This document shows, piece after piece, positions 17,448 to 26,174 of a stretch of DNA of 64,000 nt (position 1 is its first letter; every line of letters starts with the position of its first letter). The notes below the pieces were generated by a model. That model was not told the DNA's origin. It ran no database searches and saw only the letters and a program-made list of their open reading frames with translations. Origin of the DNA: Lachnospiraceae bacterium (GTDB taxonomy: Bacteria > Bacillota > Clostridia > Lachnospirales > Lachnospiraceae); NCBI GenBank assembly GCA_017626095.1, contig JAGAJL010000026.1:62001-126000 (forward strand). The letters run 5' to 3'. A program made the translations under genes and the position numbers.

Positions 17448-18274
17448 ATTGCCTCTTCTTTGGTTGCTAACGGTTTTCTGAAAATAGAAGGCTCAACCAA
17501 TTCGAAAGGTACATTTCCCTTTTCAATCGTCTCGGTTCTTCCGACAAACAAGTAGCCTCCCGGCTCTAAAACATCATATAGTTTTTTAATCAGATTCTGT
17601 TTGGTTGGCCGGTCAAAATAAATCATCACATTCCGTAAAAAGATAACATGTAACTTTTTACGAAACGGAAAATCATCCATAAGATTAAATTGTCGAAAAA
17701 GCACCTCGTTTTTCAGTTCATCCGTTATTGCAAAGTATTCCCCTTCTCCTACCGATCTGAAAAATCTCCGTTTCCAATTATCCGGCAGTTCTGCAATCTG
17801 CTCTTTTTTGTATACGCCGCGAACTGCAGTCTGTAAAACTTCCGTCGAAATATCGGTTGCAAGAACCGTTGTATCCCATTTATCATGTTCCAATCCGAAA
17901 AAATCCACAAGCAGCATGGCTAATGTATACGGTTCTTCTCCACTGGATGCCGCACCACACCAGATGCGCAAATCCTGTATATTTTCTTCCTTTTTTCGCA
18001 AATACGGAAGGACTACTTTTTTCATATACTCAAAATGCTCAAACTCCCGCATGAAATAAGTGTGATTGGTACTTAAAAGATTAACCAGTTCCTTTTCCAT
18101 TTCACCGGAAGGATCCTGCATCAAAGCATTCATATATTCATCATAATTGTCAAATCCACGTATTCGAATCATGTTGGATAATCTTCCGTCCATGATTTCC
18201 TTTTTATGAGTCATATCAATACCATATCTGTCTTTTAAATACATGCTGATACGGCGAAATTCCAAATCTGTCAC
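17435..18274 (-). CDS. cheR: Chemotaxis protein methyltransferase CheR
   Basis: 279 residues: N-terminal all-helical CheR domain (DRYGIDMTHKKEIMDGRL) and C-terminal SAM-binding methyltransferase fold with WCGAASSGEEPYTLAM and the late VIFLRNVMIYFD block. It methylates receptor glutamates. The start is GTG with AGAGGA seven bases upstream. It opens the compact chemosensory operon; a MITE-like repeat separates it from the upstream HD-GYP gene. Confidence 0.95.
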   Translation of the reverse strand: MTDLEFRRISMYLKDRYGIDMTHKKEIMDGRLSNMIRIRGFDNYDEYMNALMQDPSGEMEKELVNLLSTNHTYFMREFEHFEYMKKVVLPYLRKKEENIQDLRIWCGAASSGEEPYTLAMLLVDFFGLEHDKWDTTVLATDISTEVLQTAVRGVYKKEQIAELPDNWKRRFFRSVGEGEYFAITDELKNEVLFRQFNLMDDFPFRKKLHVIFLRNVMIYFDRPTKQNLIKKLYDVLEPGGYLFVGRTETIEKGNVPFELVEPSIFRKPLATKEEAIWRK

Positions 18275-18302
18275 ATTTGTTTCCTCTAATGTATATTATG
18301 AT

Positions 18303-18378
18303 TTCTCATGTTTTGCAGGTCCCAAAGTCATACTTTTTCATGCGAGCATGAAAAGTATGACCTTTTGACCCTGGTATC
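18303..18378. repeat. MITE-like palindromic element, inverted copy
   Basis: A near-perfect palindrome (stem GTCATACTTT..TTCATGC with GCATGAA..AAGTATGAC, one bulged base) lies inside a 76-base segment that is the reverse complement of the left part of the element at 22772-22927, ending in TGGTATC. It fills the gap between cheR and the HD-GYP gene and could act as a hairpin terminator or mRNA-processing site there. Confidence 0.7.
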
Positions 18379-18381
18379 CTA

Positions 18382-19449
18382 TTATTTTAACTGACGTTTA
18401 ATCATCTTTAATATCTTGTATATTTCCGGATTGAAATAAATACCCACATCTTCTTCCATAATATTTAGTGCTTCATCCTTGGAAAATGCTCCTCTGTAGG
18501 CTCTCTCTTCCGTCAGGGCACAATAAGAACCGACAATGGATACAATCTGTGCAGCCAACGGTATTTCTCTACCGTTCAGTCCATTCGGATATCCCGTTCC
18601 GTCCCAACGCTCATGATGTGCGTTGGCAATATCGTATGACATCTGTAAAAACTCATTATTTTCACCCAAAGACTGGACATCCTTGATGATTTTAGCTCCA
18701 ATTGTCGTATGTTTCCTCACAATTTCACGTTCTTCCTCATCCAGATAATCCTTTTTTTGCAAAATATCTGTTGGAATCGCAATGTTTCCAATATCACAAA
18801 GCGGTGCAGCAAGTACCATCGTATCAATATACGTATCAGAAATGCTGGCTCCATATTCTTTCGTTAACTGCATTGCTTCTGATAAAATTCGGCAGTTTGC
18901 ACACAAACGCTCCATATGTTTTTCATCATACGCAGCATTCTCGCGTGCAACACGCGTCAACGCATACAATACATTCTTCTTTTCTTCTTCAATCTGATGG
19001 AGTTGTTGCTGAATAGATGCCTGCAACAGACGATTTGTCTCAGAAAGTTCTCGATTTGTTTCAAATAATTGCAAATGAAGATTCACACGCGCTTTTACAA
19101 TATCGGGAATAAAGGGCTTGGTCACATAGTCTTCCCCACCAAGCTGAAATCCCTTAACAATATCCTCTGCGTTGTCATATGCGGAAATAAAAATAATCGG
19201 TATATTTCGGGTAAGTGGATCCCCTTTTAAAAAAGAACATAATTCATATCCATCCATTTCGGGCATGGCAATATCCGAAATAATCAGTTGGGGATGCAAT
19301 CTTTCCACAATTTTTAAAGCCTGTGCTCCATTGGTTGCTAACAACGGCTGATATCCCATCTCAGTGATAATGTCGCGCAACAGAAAACGATTCGTATCCA
19401 CATCATCTACAATCAATATTTTATTCTGCTTTACTGCACCTTCTCCCAT
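18382..19449 (-). CDS. Response regulator with degenerate HD-GYP domain
   Basis: 355 residues. The receiver is intact (VDD acidic pair, Asp59 in IISDIAMPEMDG, Lys in YVTKPF). A coiled-coil linker (about 125-160) precedes an HD-GYP domain, the class that hydrolyses cyclic di-GMP. The GYP signature is present (HHERWDGTGYP, 278-288), but the HD motif reads Cys218-Asp219 where His-Asp is required for metal binding, the following Lys is Asn, and a later conserved Asp is Gly307. It is therefore probably not a working phosphodiesterase and may act by c-di-GMP binding or protein contact. It lies just after a histidine kinase gene and before cheR. Confidence 0.85.
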   Translation of the reverse strand: MGEGAVKQNKILIVDDVDTNRFLLRDIITEMGYQPLLATNGAQALKIVERLHPQLIISDIAMPEMDGYELCSFLKGDPLTRNIPIIFISAYDNAEDIVKGFQLGGEDYVTKPFIPDIVKARVNLHLQLFETNRELSETNRLLQASIQQQLHQIEEEKKNVLYALTRVARENAAYDEKHMERLCANCRILSEAMQLTKEYGASISDTYIDTMVLAAPLCDIGNIAIPTDILQKKDYLDEEEREIVRKHTTIGAKIIKDVQSLGENNEFLQMSYDIANAHHERWDGTGYPNGLNGREIPLAAQIVSIVGSYCALTEERAYRGAFSKDEALNIMEEDVGIYFNPEIYKILKMIKRQLK

Positions 19450-19464
19450 GTATTTCCCCTTATG

Positions 19465-20889
19465 TTATTCCTCCGGCAGTGCCAGCTCACAAAACTTCTG
19501 GTAAGCATCCTGTGTCTTATCATAGTCAGCTTTTTGCACAGCCATTTTTAATCTCAATGTAGCACTTCTGATTTCCTGTGGAGCAGTCTGAGTCAATTGT
19601 TTAATCGCATCCATAAACTGCTCAGCCTTCTCCCAGTTCTCCATTTCCACAGACAGTATCAGACGCGTCGCTTTTTTCTGAAGCTCATCCCGATTTTCAT
19701 CTGTACCATACTGGTAACATTTTTCCTGATCCTGCATATCTGATATCGACGGCACTTTTACCTCATAAGAAACCGGCACGGCTGCATCATCTGCTTCTGC
19801 TCCCGGAACGTCGACCCAAATATGGAAAGAAAACATTGTCCCTTTGTTTGGCTCACTTTCCACATGAATATTACCTTCCATCATCTCAACCAGTTGCTTA
19901 CTGATGTTGAGGCCCAAACCCGTTCCACCATATTTTCTTGTAGTAGATGCTTCTACCTGCGAAAAACTCTTAAACAATTTATCCTGATCGCCGGTAGCGA
20001 TTCCAATTCCGGTATCAATTACCATAAAAAACAGTTCTATTCTGTTTTTTAACTGTGCCGTTTTTACAACTTCTACGGTAATCTTTCCGATTGATGTAAA
20101 TTTAACTGCATTGGAAAGCAGATTGTTTAATATCTGTCCAATACGCAGTTCATCTCCAATGATGGTTTCCGGTACATCTTTGGAAACATTCATGAAAAAC
20201 TGAAGCCCTTTTTCCGCAATTTTATTGATATGATTTGACTTAACATACTCCATCATATCGCGAAAAACAAATTCTTTATTTTCCAATTCCAGTTTTCCGG
20301 CTTCAAGCTTGGAAAAGTCTAAAATCCCATTGATAATGGAATGCATATCATTGCAACCTCGTTCCATTAAATGCAGGAGACTTTGTTTTTTACTGTCATT
20401 TTCTATTTTTAAAAGTTCACGAACATTGCCAAGAATTCCATTGACCGGCGTCCTAAGCTCATGTGTCACATTCGCTACAAACTGTGTTTTAACCTTTTGT
20501 GCGCTATCAGCTTCCGCATCAAGAGCCGTAACCCTCTTTTCAAAATAATTTTGTTTGGATGCATCCAGTGCCATAGACATATATACGCCTTCATGACCTT
20601 TGACCGGCATATATTTCATATTGACATCAAAACAAGTATGATTCTTTCGATATGCAAGGGTATCGTGTACTATTCCAAAATCCGTATCTTTGAATTGCAA
20701 CGGACAGACGGTACTATCAAAAACCTTTGGATATATGGCGCTGATATTCTCTCTTGTAAGATCATCCTGATATTCCAATAATTGATACGCCAAATGATTC
20801 GCATATAAAATTTGTCCATTTTCCCGAAAGAAAACTATCATTTCCATTGCTAAATCCATAGACTGAATCAGCACTTCATTTTGAAACAT
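19465..20889 (-). CDS. Cytoplasmic histidine kinase with PAS-like input
   Basis: 474 residues and no membrane segment. The N-terminus (about 1-120) is PAS-like (ILYANHLAYQLLEY). HisKA has FVANVTHELRTPVNGILG, and HATPase has NLLSNAVKFTSIG, DTGIGI and GTGLGLNISKQLV. A helical C-terminal extension of about 90 residues has a phosphotransfer-like size but no clear catalytic His. It is followed after 15 bases by the receiver/HD-GYP gene, its probable phosphorylation target. AAGGGA precedes the ATG. Confidence 0.9.
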   Translation of the reverse strand: MFQNEVLIQSMDLAMEMIVFFRENGQILYANHLAYQLLEYQDDLTRENISAIYPKVFDSTVCPLQFKDTDFGIVHDTLAYRKNHTCFDVNMKYMPVKGHEGVYMSMALDASKQNYFEKRVTALDAEADSAQKVKTQFVANVTHELRTPVNGILGNVRELLKIENDSKKQSLLHLMERGCNDMHSIINGILDFSKLEAGKLELENKEFVFRDMMEYVKSNHINKIAEKGLQFFMNVSKDVPETIIGDELRIGQILNNLLSNAVKFTSIGKITVEVVKTAQLKNRIELFFMVIDTGIGIATGDQDKLFKSFSQVEASTTRKYGGTGLGLNISKQLVEMMEGNIHVESEPNKGTMFSFHIWVDVPGAEADDAAVPVSYEVKVPSISDMQDQEKCYQYGTDENRDELQKKATRLILSVEMENWEKAEQFMDAIKQLTQTAPQEIRSATLRLKMAVQKADYDKTQDAYQKFCELALPEE

Positions 20890-20943
20890 GTTACATTCCC
20901 TTCATATAAACCATTTGACCGTAATCAAAATCATCAACCGTAT

Positions 20944-22587
20944 CTATTCTGTGGGTGGTTGTTCTGCCGGTGCCTGTTGTTCTGTTGTCTGCTGTGCCGC
21001 CTGTTCTGCAGCCTGTTGTGCTGCAGCCGCTTCAGCAGCCTGTTGCGCCGCCAATTGCGCTGCAATCACCGAGGGATCAACGACACCAGTCGTATTTACA
21101 TGTATTTCTCCCGGCTTTCCTCGATATGTAGTGGTATGCAGATACTCTTCACTGATAATCTCACCATCTTTTTCCAAAATGATATAGGTTGCCCATTTAC
21201 TACCGTTTTTAGGTCCTGACACGACCTGTGTCTGCCCGGGCATCAGCATGGGATCTTCCACAACGCGATCTTCCGGTGGTGCAACATCAGAAATCTTTTC
21301 AGATCTCATATATCTCTTAACACCGTCTTCCAAAGTCGAAATACCAAAAATAGTGGCTACAATCGTTCGATCCTTAAACGTCGTCTTGATTCCCAAAGTA
21401 GCTCCGGTATTATTGGTAAATAAAAAATCCGGATTGCTGTAACTAACAGCAGCATCCTCTCCCGGAGTCACATAGGACGGTTCATAGGTATGTCCGGTCC
21501 GCTTGTCAATCTGCAAATTTGCAAAAATAGTTGCATTGTAAATGGTACTCGAAACCTGACAAATTCCTCCTCCCAGTTCCTGTACAACTTCACCATTTGC
21601 ATATGCCGCCGCTTCTTTATATCCTTTTTCCGCAGTCCGTCTGCCTAAAATGGTATTGTAGGAAAACTGTTCCTGTGGCTGCAAAATTGTACCACAGATG
21701 GTTTCACAAGCAATGCGAACATTTGTGTTGCGATTTTCATTACTCGTCGTCGTCGTCGAATAAGTTCCCAGAATTTTGTAATCATCCTTTTCGAAAACAG
21801 GGGCTGTACTTTCTCCCTTTGCCTCTATCGTTGCAACATAGTTACCTGCCTCTAACTCTTTAACAATATCGGCTGTCAATTGTTCCACATCAACCACATA
21901 TCCCGGCTGGCTTTCCGACAATTCAAATTCACCGGTTTCTGTATTATATCCGGTAATTGCCGCATCCACGGCAGGCTGGCTCCACATATCAGATGCCTTT
22001 TTGGCAATGGTAGTCGCTGCGTTTTCCGGATTGGAAATAGAAATGGTATATTCCGGTTTTGCATTTGGAGCATATGCATCATACAATACTGAATCAATTT
22101 CTTTTTCAAACAGATTCTCAACCTCATATGTATTGCCCTGATAAGTAATCACAAATTTCCATGTGTGTTTTGCTAATAAAGCGGTCTTAGCATCTTCTTT
22201 TGACATATTCGAAATATCTATGCCATCAACTTTGACACCAGCTACTGCTTTGTCTTCTTTATCGACTGTCACTTCAATTGCATTATCTTTATTCTTTTGG
22301 AAATAGATGATACCACCTGTTGCAATAGCAAGAATAAGAACAATCTCTGCCACCAGCAGAAACTTTTTGATCTTTTGCTGTTTTTGTTTGCGCAAACGGT
22401 TAACTGTCTTATTCCCGTTACCGCTTCCCTTCCGATTACCGGTTCTATTACCAGTATTATTTCCATTTCTGTTTTTTGTATTAGATGAATTCCGTGAATC
22501 GGACACTCTTTTGTTATTTACATTCCCTTTGCTGTTTTTTGCAGAAGAATTCGATGTTCTTCTTGCATTATTTGTTGAATTAGCCAT
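20944..22587 (-). CDS. VanW-family wall-associated protein with G5 domain
   Basis: 547 residues: an Asn/Arg/Ser-rich cytoplasmic head (1-70), one membrane segment (about 75-95), a putative peptidoglycan-binding repeat domain (GVKVDGIDISNMSKEDA start), a VanW domain with QPQEQFSYNTILGRRT and GGGICQVSSTIYNA, then a G5-like beta domain. The C-terminus is Ala/Gln-rich. VanW proteins are linked to glycopeptide clusters and to cell-wall modelling, but their reaction is not established. It is a monocistronic unit with a strong promoter at 22653-22680. Confidence 0.88.
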   Translation of the reverse strand: MANSTNNARRTSNSSAKNSKGNVNNKRVSDSRNSSNTKNRNGNNTGNRTGNRKGSGNGNKTVNRLRKQKQQKIKKFLLVAEIVLILAIATGGIIYFQKNKDNAIEVTVDKEDKAVAGVKVDGIDISNMSKEDAKTALLAKHTWKFVITYQGNTYEVENLFEKEIDSVLYDAYAPNAKPEYTISISNPENAATTIAKKASDMWSQPAVDAAITGYNTETGEFELSESQPGYVVDVEQLTADIVKELEAGNYVATIEAKGESTAPVFEKDDYKILGTYSTTTTSNENRNTNVRIACETICGTILQPQEQFSYNTILGRRTAEKGYKEAAAYANGEVVQELGGGICQVSSTIYNATIFANLQIDKRTGHTYEPSYVTPGEDAAVSYSNPDFLFTNNTGATLGIKTTFKDRTIVATIFGISTLEDGVKRYMRSEKISDVAPPEDRVVEDPMLMPGQTQVVSGPKNGSKWATYIILEKDGEIISEEYLHTTTYRGKPGEIHVNTTGVVDPSVIAAQLAAQQAAEAAAAQQAAEQAAQQTTEQQAPAEQPPTE

Positions 22588-22652
22588 TTAAATCTACATT
22601 CCTTAACATAATGTTAACCCTTACATTTACCTAGTCGTATATACCCATATTC

Positions 22653-22680
22653 ATTATAGCATTTTTCAGTCATGTTTCAA
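22653..22680 (-). promoter_or_regulatory. Sigma-A type promoter of the VanW gene
   Basis: On the minus strand TTGAAA (22675-22680), 16 bases, TATAAT (22653-22658). This leaves a leader of about 60 bases before the ATG at 22587. Confidence 0.7.
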
Positions 22681-22771
22681 CCACGTTTTACCAAGAAGAT
22701 GATATGCAGTTTTTTCCATAATTCTATAAATTATCTATTCTTATCTCCATTTTATCCCATTTTATGATATG

Positions 22772-22927
22772 ATGATACCAAGGGTCCCAAGGTCATACTT
22801 TTCATGCTCGCATGAAAAAGTATGACTTTAGGACCCGCAAAACATGAGAAAGTAGCCCGATCAGGGCGGATTTCGAATGTTTTCAGGATTGCGGGAGCAC
22901 GAAGTGCGTAGCAATCCGTGGTATCAT
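22772..22927. repeat. MITE-like element with 9-bp terminal inverted repeats
   Basis: The ends are perfect complements, ATGATACCA (22772-22780) and TGGTATCAT (22919-22927). Inside are a long palindrome (about 22788-22836) and a second hairpin (GGATTGC/GCAATCC with GCAC-GAA-GTGC inside). Shortened relatives occur at 18303-18378 and 34517-34571. It makes up most of the 398-base gap between the VanW gene and the phosphatase gene. No transposase is in the window. Confidence 0.7.
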
Positions 22928-22968
22928 TGCAATCAAAAAAACGAAAGTAGCCCGATTAGGGCGGATTT
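22848..22968. repeat. 26-bp direct repeat pair
   Basis: Positions 22848-22873 and 22943-22968 match at 25 of 26 bases, sharing GAAAGTAGCCCGAT and AGGGCGGATTT. The period is 95 bases. The first copy lies within the MITE-like element and the second just outside it, next to the phosphatase start, which suggests layered insertion or duplication. Confidence 0.7.
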
Positions 22969-22985
22969 AAAAAAACGGTGAAATT

Positions 22986-23576
22986 ATGGAAGTATATATT
23001 GTCAGACACGGGAAGACCATATGGAACGCAGAAGGAAGATTACAGGGACATGCCGATATCGAATTAAACGAAGAAGGACGTCTGGTAGCAAAAGAACTGT
23101 GTCAAAAGCTTGAAAATACACATTTTGACATCATTTATTCCTCTCCCCTACGGCGTGCATACGAAACAGCAGAATTAATTCGCGGGCAAAGAAACATCCC
23201 AATTGTAACCGATGACCGGCTAAAAGAAATCTGCTTTGGAGACATGGAAGGGATCACCTGCGATGAGTGGTTTGATGAAAAAAGCCCCTACCGCTTTTTC
23301 TTTACCAATCCTGAATTATATCCCACCCCGCCAAACGGTGAATCCTTTCAAGAAGTATGTAATCGGACAAAAGATTTTTTACAAAACGTGATCGAACCTT
23401 TAGAAGCATCCGCTAACCGCATAATGATCGTTGCACACGGCGCCCTCAATAAGGGTTTGATGTGTCATATTCAAAACCACGACATCTGTCATTACTGGGG
23501 ATGCGGACTTCAAAAAAACTGCGAATGCAGTATCTTTAAACTGGAAAACAAGAAATGGGAAACCATCAAGGAGTAA
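22986..23576 (+). CDS. Histidine phosphatase family protein (phosphoglycerate mutase-like)
   Basis: 196 residues with the catalytic VRHGKTIWNAEGRLQGHAD motif (RHG), the conserved IYSSPLRRAYETAELI arginine block and the second catalytic His in VAHGALNKG. The family includes cofactor-dependent phosphoglycerate mutases and broad-specificity phosphatases; at this length and without mutase-specific insertions a phosphatase is more likely. It is the only plus-strand gene in the middle of the window, and only a weak GGTG ribosome site precedes the ATG. Confidence 0.85.
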   Translation: MEVYIVRHGKTIWNAEGRLQGHADIELNEEGRLVAKELCQKLENTHFDIIYSSPLRRAYETAELIRGQRNIPIVTDDRLKEICFGDMEGITCDEWFDEKSPYRFFFTNPELYPTPPNGESFQEVCNRTKDFLQNVIEPLEASANRIMIVAHGALNKGLMCHIQNHDICHYWGCGLQKNCECSIFKLENKKWETIKE

Positions 23577-23583
23577 TCCTATT

Positions 23584-23632
23584 GGATGACAGTTGCTCTA
23601 TACAGAAATATATATCTTTGCCGTTGCATCAT
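23584..23632 (-). repeat. Dispersed repeat, copy B
   Basis: Reverse-complement relative of 935-980 with the same CAAAGATATATATTTCTGT core. It sits at the 3' end of the Dabb gene (stop at 23629) and reads in its sense direction, as copy A does after the first gene. Confidence 0.45.
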
Positions 23633-23943
23633 GCCTCATCCGGCACTTCATAATCAAGACAACTTCGGATAGCTGTATACGGTCTTACCTTTCCATCGGC
23701 AACTGCAACATGCTCCGGATGCACGGCATATCCTTTCAGTGCCGCCTCGTTTTCAAATGTTGAATCCAACATAAGATCCACATTGGAGCTGGAAAGTCCA
23801 TCAATGTTTACTTTGATATCCAGAAGTCCCGGGATCTTTCCGTCCAGACCTTCAAGACCTTCTTTGATGCCCTTTTTTACTTCTTCCTTTTCACTTGTTG
23901 ATAACTCTTCTTTTAACGTCCATAAAATAACATGTTTAACCAT
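23629..23943 (-). CDS. Dabb-family (stress-responsive A/B barrel) protein
   Basis: 104 residues of one dimeric ferredoxin-like Dabb domain: VKHVILWTLKEE at the start, DLMLDSTFENEAALKGYAVHPEH (family HP motif) and VRPYTAIRSCLDYE at the end. Members bind small ligands or act as minor oxygenases, but most in Firmicutes have no known role. The start MVKHVILW is chosen by alignment to the family; a GTG 12 bases upstream (23955) is also possible, with GAGG placed awkwardly for both. Confidence 0.8.
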   Translation of the reverse strand: MVKHVILWTLKEELSTSEKEEVKKGIKEGLEGLDGKIPGLLDIKVNIDGLSSSNVDLMLDSTFENEAALKGYAVHPEHVAVADGKVRPYTAIRSCLDYEVPDEA

Positions 23944-24058
23944 TTTCTGTTTCACTTTCCTCGTTTATTTTTTCATTTATTATTTCATTCATAAATTATC
24001 TTCTCTGATAAAAAGACTTTTATACAATTGATATATCAGTCATCTGACATAATTGCCT

Positions 24059-25972
24059 TTATTCACTAACCTTTTTTTCATATTTGGGCTCTTTCAGTCT
24101 CTTTTCAAACTCACTGTGCGGCAACGGTCTGTCATACAAAAATCCCTGTACAACAGGTGCCTGCAGTTTCTTTAAAAATAATGCCTGTTTTTCTGTTTCA
24201 ATTCCTTCACTGATAATATCCCTATCCAGATCCTGAACCATACGAATGACATTTTCAACCATTTTTTCATTGACCCTGTCTCCGTTTTCAAGATCCCGGA
24301 AAAAGGATTTATCCATCTTAACAACATTAAAATCCAGATCCTTCAAAAGAGAAAGGGATGAATATCCGGTTCCGAAATCATCTATGGATGTAGAAATATT
24401 AACCGCTTTCATTTTTCCCACAAAATCCTCTAACGCTTTTAAATCATAGTATCCGGAAGACTCTGTCAACTCTACTTCAATATACTTTGTATCAAACTGA
24501 TACTTCTTTACAATATCCATTAAATCCTCTGCAAAATATGGATTTTTTAAATGCAGCTTTGAAAAATTAGAAGAAACCTTTACAATCTCATATCCCTCAT
24601 CCATCCAGTTTTTTAAATCCTTACAGACCTGTTCAAAAACATAAAAATCCAATTCCGTAATCAGATGATTTTTCTCCAAAATGGGAATAAAAGAATCCGG
24701 AGGAACAATTTTACCTCGGCGAAACCATCTGACCAGCGCTTCTGCACCGCACAGCATATTATTTTCCAAGTTTACCTTGGGCTGATAATAGACCACAAAT
24801 TCATGACGAACCAGTCCGGTCTGGAAAGAATTTATAACCTCTTTTTCCGTAACCATCTGTTCGATCATGCTCTCTTCAAACCACTGAACCTGAACATCGC
24901 CCTGTTCTTTGGCGGCGTCTAATGCAAGAGCACAGTAATTGTGAACGTCCTGTATCTGGTCCTGCTCTCTTATCTGAAATACACCACAAACAAAATTCAG
25001 CTCCAGAAACATCACGCCGTCTTTTCCCGCAACAGAAACATCGACTTTTCGGATTGCATCTAGGAAAAGCTGTTCCCGCTCTTTTTTAATCAATGCAAAG
25101 AAACGGCCGTTTCCGATGCTATATAAATAATCCTTGGGTTTCATACGCTTATGCTGCCCTTTGGCATACTCCGATAAGAGAATTTCACCTTTGACAGCGC
25201 CAAGCTTTTGATTAATAAATTTCTGATCTTTTATTTCATACATAATGGCACTGTACTCAGATAATTTATTTTTCTTGGCAAACCGGTTTCCATCCTTAAT
25301 CATCCTGTCATAATTGTTAAGCTCGGTAAGCGGATCTTTGGAAATCAAAAATCTCGAAACAAGTACTGATGAAAGAATGACAACTCCGGCAAATACAGAA
25401 ATCAGGATTAAAATCAAATTCCGTAATTCCTTTAAAATACGGTTGATATTGGCAACTGCAATATCACATCCAACCAGACCAACAACCTCCCCTTTAGAAT
25501 TGGTAATCGGCGCATAAGCACTGAAATACTCTCCCCACTGATCGGATGTCTGCTCCAAATCACAACAGATTTCTCCACTAAACACAGGCAGATTGGAATC
25601 CAGATACGGATACTTCTCTAAAAAACCGGCGGGATTCTCCGTGTCTGTATCAACGACAAATACAACTTCGCCGTCTACCTTTTTCATCGTATAGATGTAT
25701 TGAATCAAGTCATTGACTCTGTAATTGGACAGGATTGTGTAAATCTGCCGATACGCATCATCGTCTTCAGAGGATATCTGCTCAAACATGTCTCCGTCGA
25801 TTTCATAAGCAGCCGTTTGCGCAATGCCCATCGCATCCTGTGTGTTTTGCGCAATGATGATTTCGCTGATCTGGGCATATGAAAGATAACCCAAAAAGCC
25901 AAAGCAGATAAAACCGACTGCAATAATCAGCAATATGAACTTTTCCTCCAGCTTTATCATTTTTCGCTTCAT
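24059..25972 (-). CDS. Membrane EAL-domain c-di-GMP phosphodiesterase
   Basis: 637 residues. Membrane segment at about 10-32, an extracytoplasmic Cache-like sensor region (35-185, ending GEVVGLVGCDIAV), a second membrane segment (about 195-215), a GGDEF-like domain with no GG(D/E)EF motif (SIGNGRF at that place), then a complete EAL domain. Catalytic residues are all visible: GAEALVRW, ELTESS, DDFGTGYSS and EGIETE. It should break down cyclic di-GMP to pGpG. The start at 25972 has AGAAGG eight bases upstream; a longer reading to 26053 lacks this. It opposes the cyclase at 5160-6269. Confidence 0.92.
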   Translation of the reverse strand: MKRKMIKLEEKFILLIIAVGFICFGFLGYLSYAQISEIIIAQNTQDAMGIAQTAAYEIDGDMFEQISSEDDDAYRQIYTILSNYRVNDLIQYIYTMKKVDGEVVFVVDTDTENPAGFLEKYPYLDSNLPVFSGEICCDLEQTSDQWGEYFSAYAPITNSKGEVVGLVGCDIAVANINRILKELRNLILILISVFAGVVILSSVLVSRFLISKDPLTELNNYDRMIKDGNRFAKKNKLSEYSAIMYEIKDQKFINQKLGAVKGEILLSEYAKGQHKRMKPKDYLYSIGNGRFFALIKKEREQLFLDAIRKVDVSVAGKDGVMFLELNFVCGVFQIREQDQIQDVHNYCALALDAAKEQGDVQVQWFEESMIEQMVTEKEVINSFQTGLVRHEFVVYYQPKVNLENNMLCGAEALVRWFRRGKIVPPDSFIPILEKNHLITELDFYVFEQVCKDLKNWMDEGYEIVKVSSNFSKLHLKNPYFAEDLMDIVKKYQFDTKYIEVELTESSGYYDLKALEDFVGKMKAVNISTSIDDFGTGYSSLSLLKDLDFNVVKMDKSFFRDLENGDRVNEKMVENVIRMVQDLDRDIISEGIETEKQALFLKKLQAPVVQGFLYDRPLPHSEFEKRLKEPKYEKKVSE

Positions 25973-26174
25973 CAATAACACCTTCTGTTGTTTTTTGAAC
26001 AAATTGACGATTAAATTGCAATTATCATTTCTTAATATGTAATATTTTACCAAATAAAATCAGAAAAAGCTACTCTTTATATTCTATTTTTACGATTATT
26101 TTCCACTTAGTTCCCTGTCTTTTGAAAAAAAACAAAGCATGGTGTCAGGTCCCACATGAGAACCGGTATAGAAA

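Noticed and set aside
26141-26162. Fourth copy of the MITE-like element
   Set aside because: Only GGTCCC and ACATGAGAA are shared and both ends are missing, so it could be chance.
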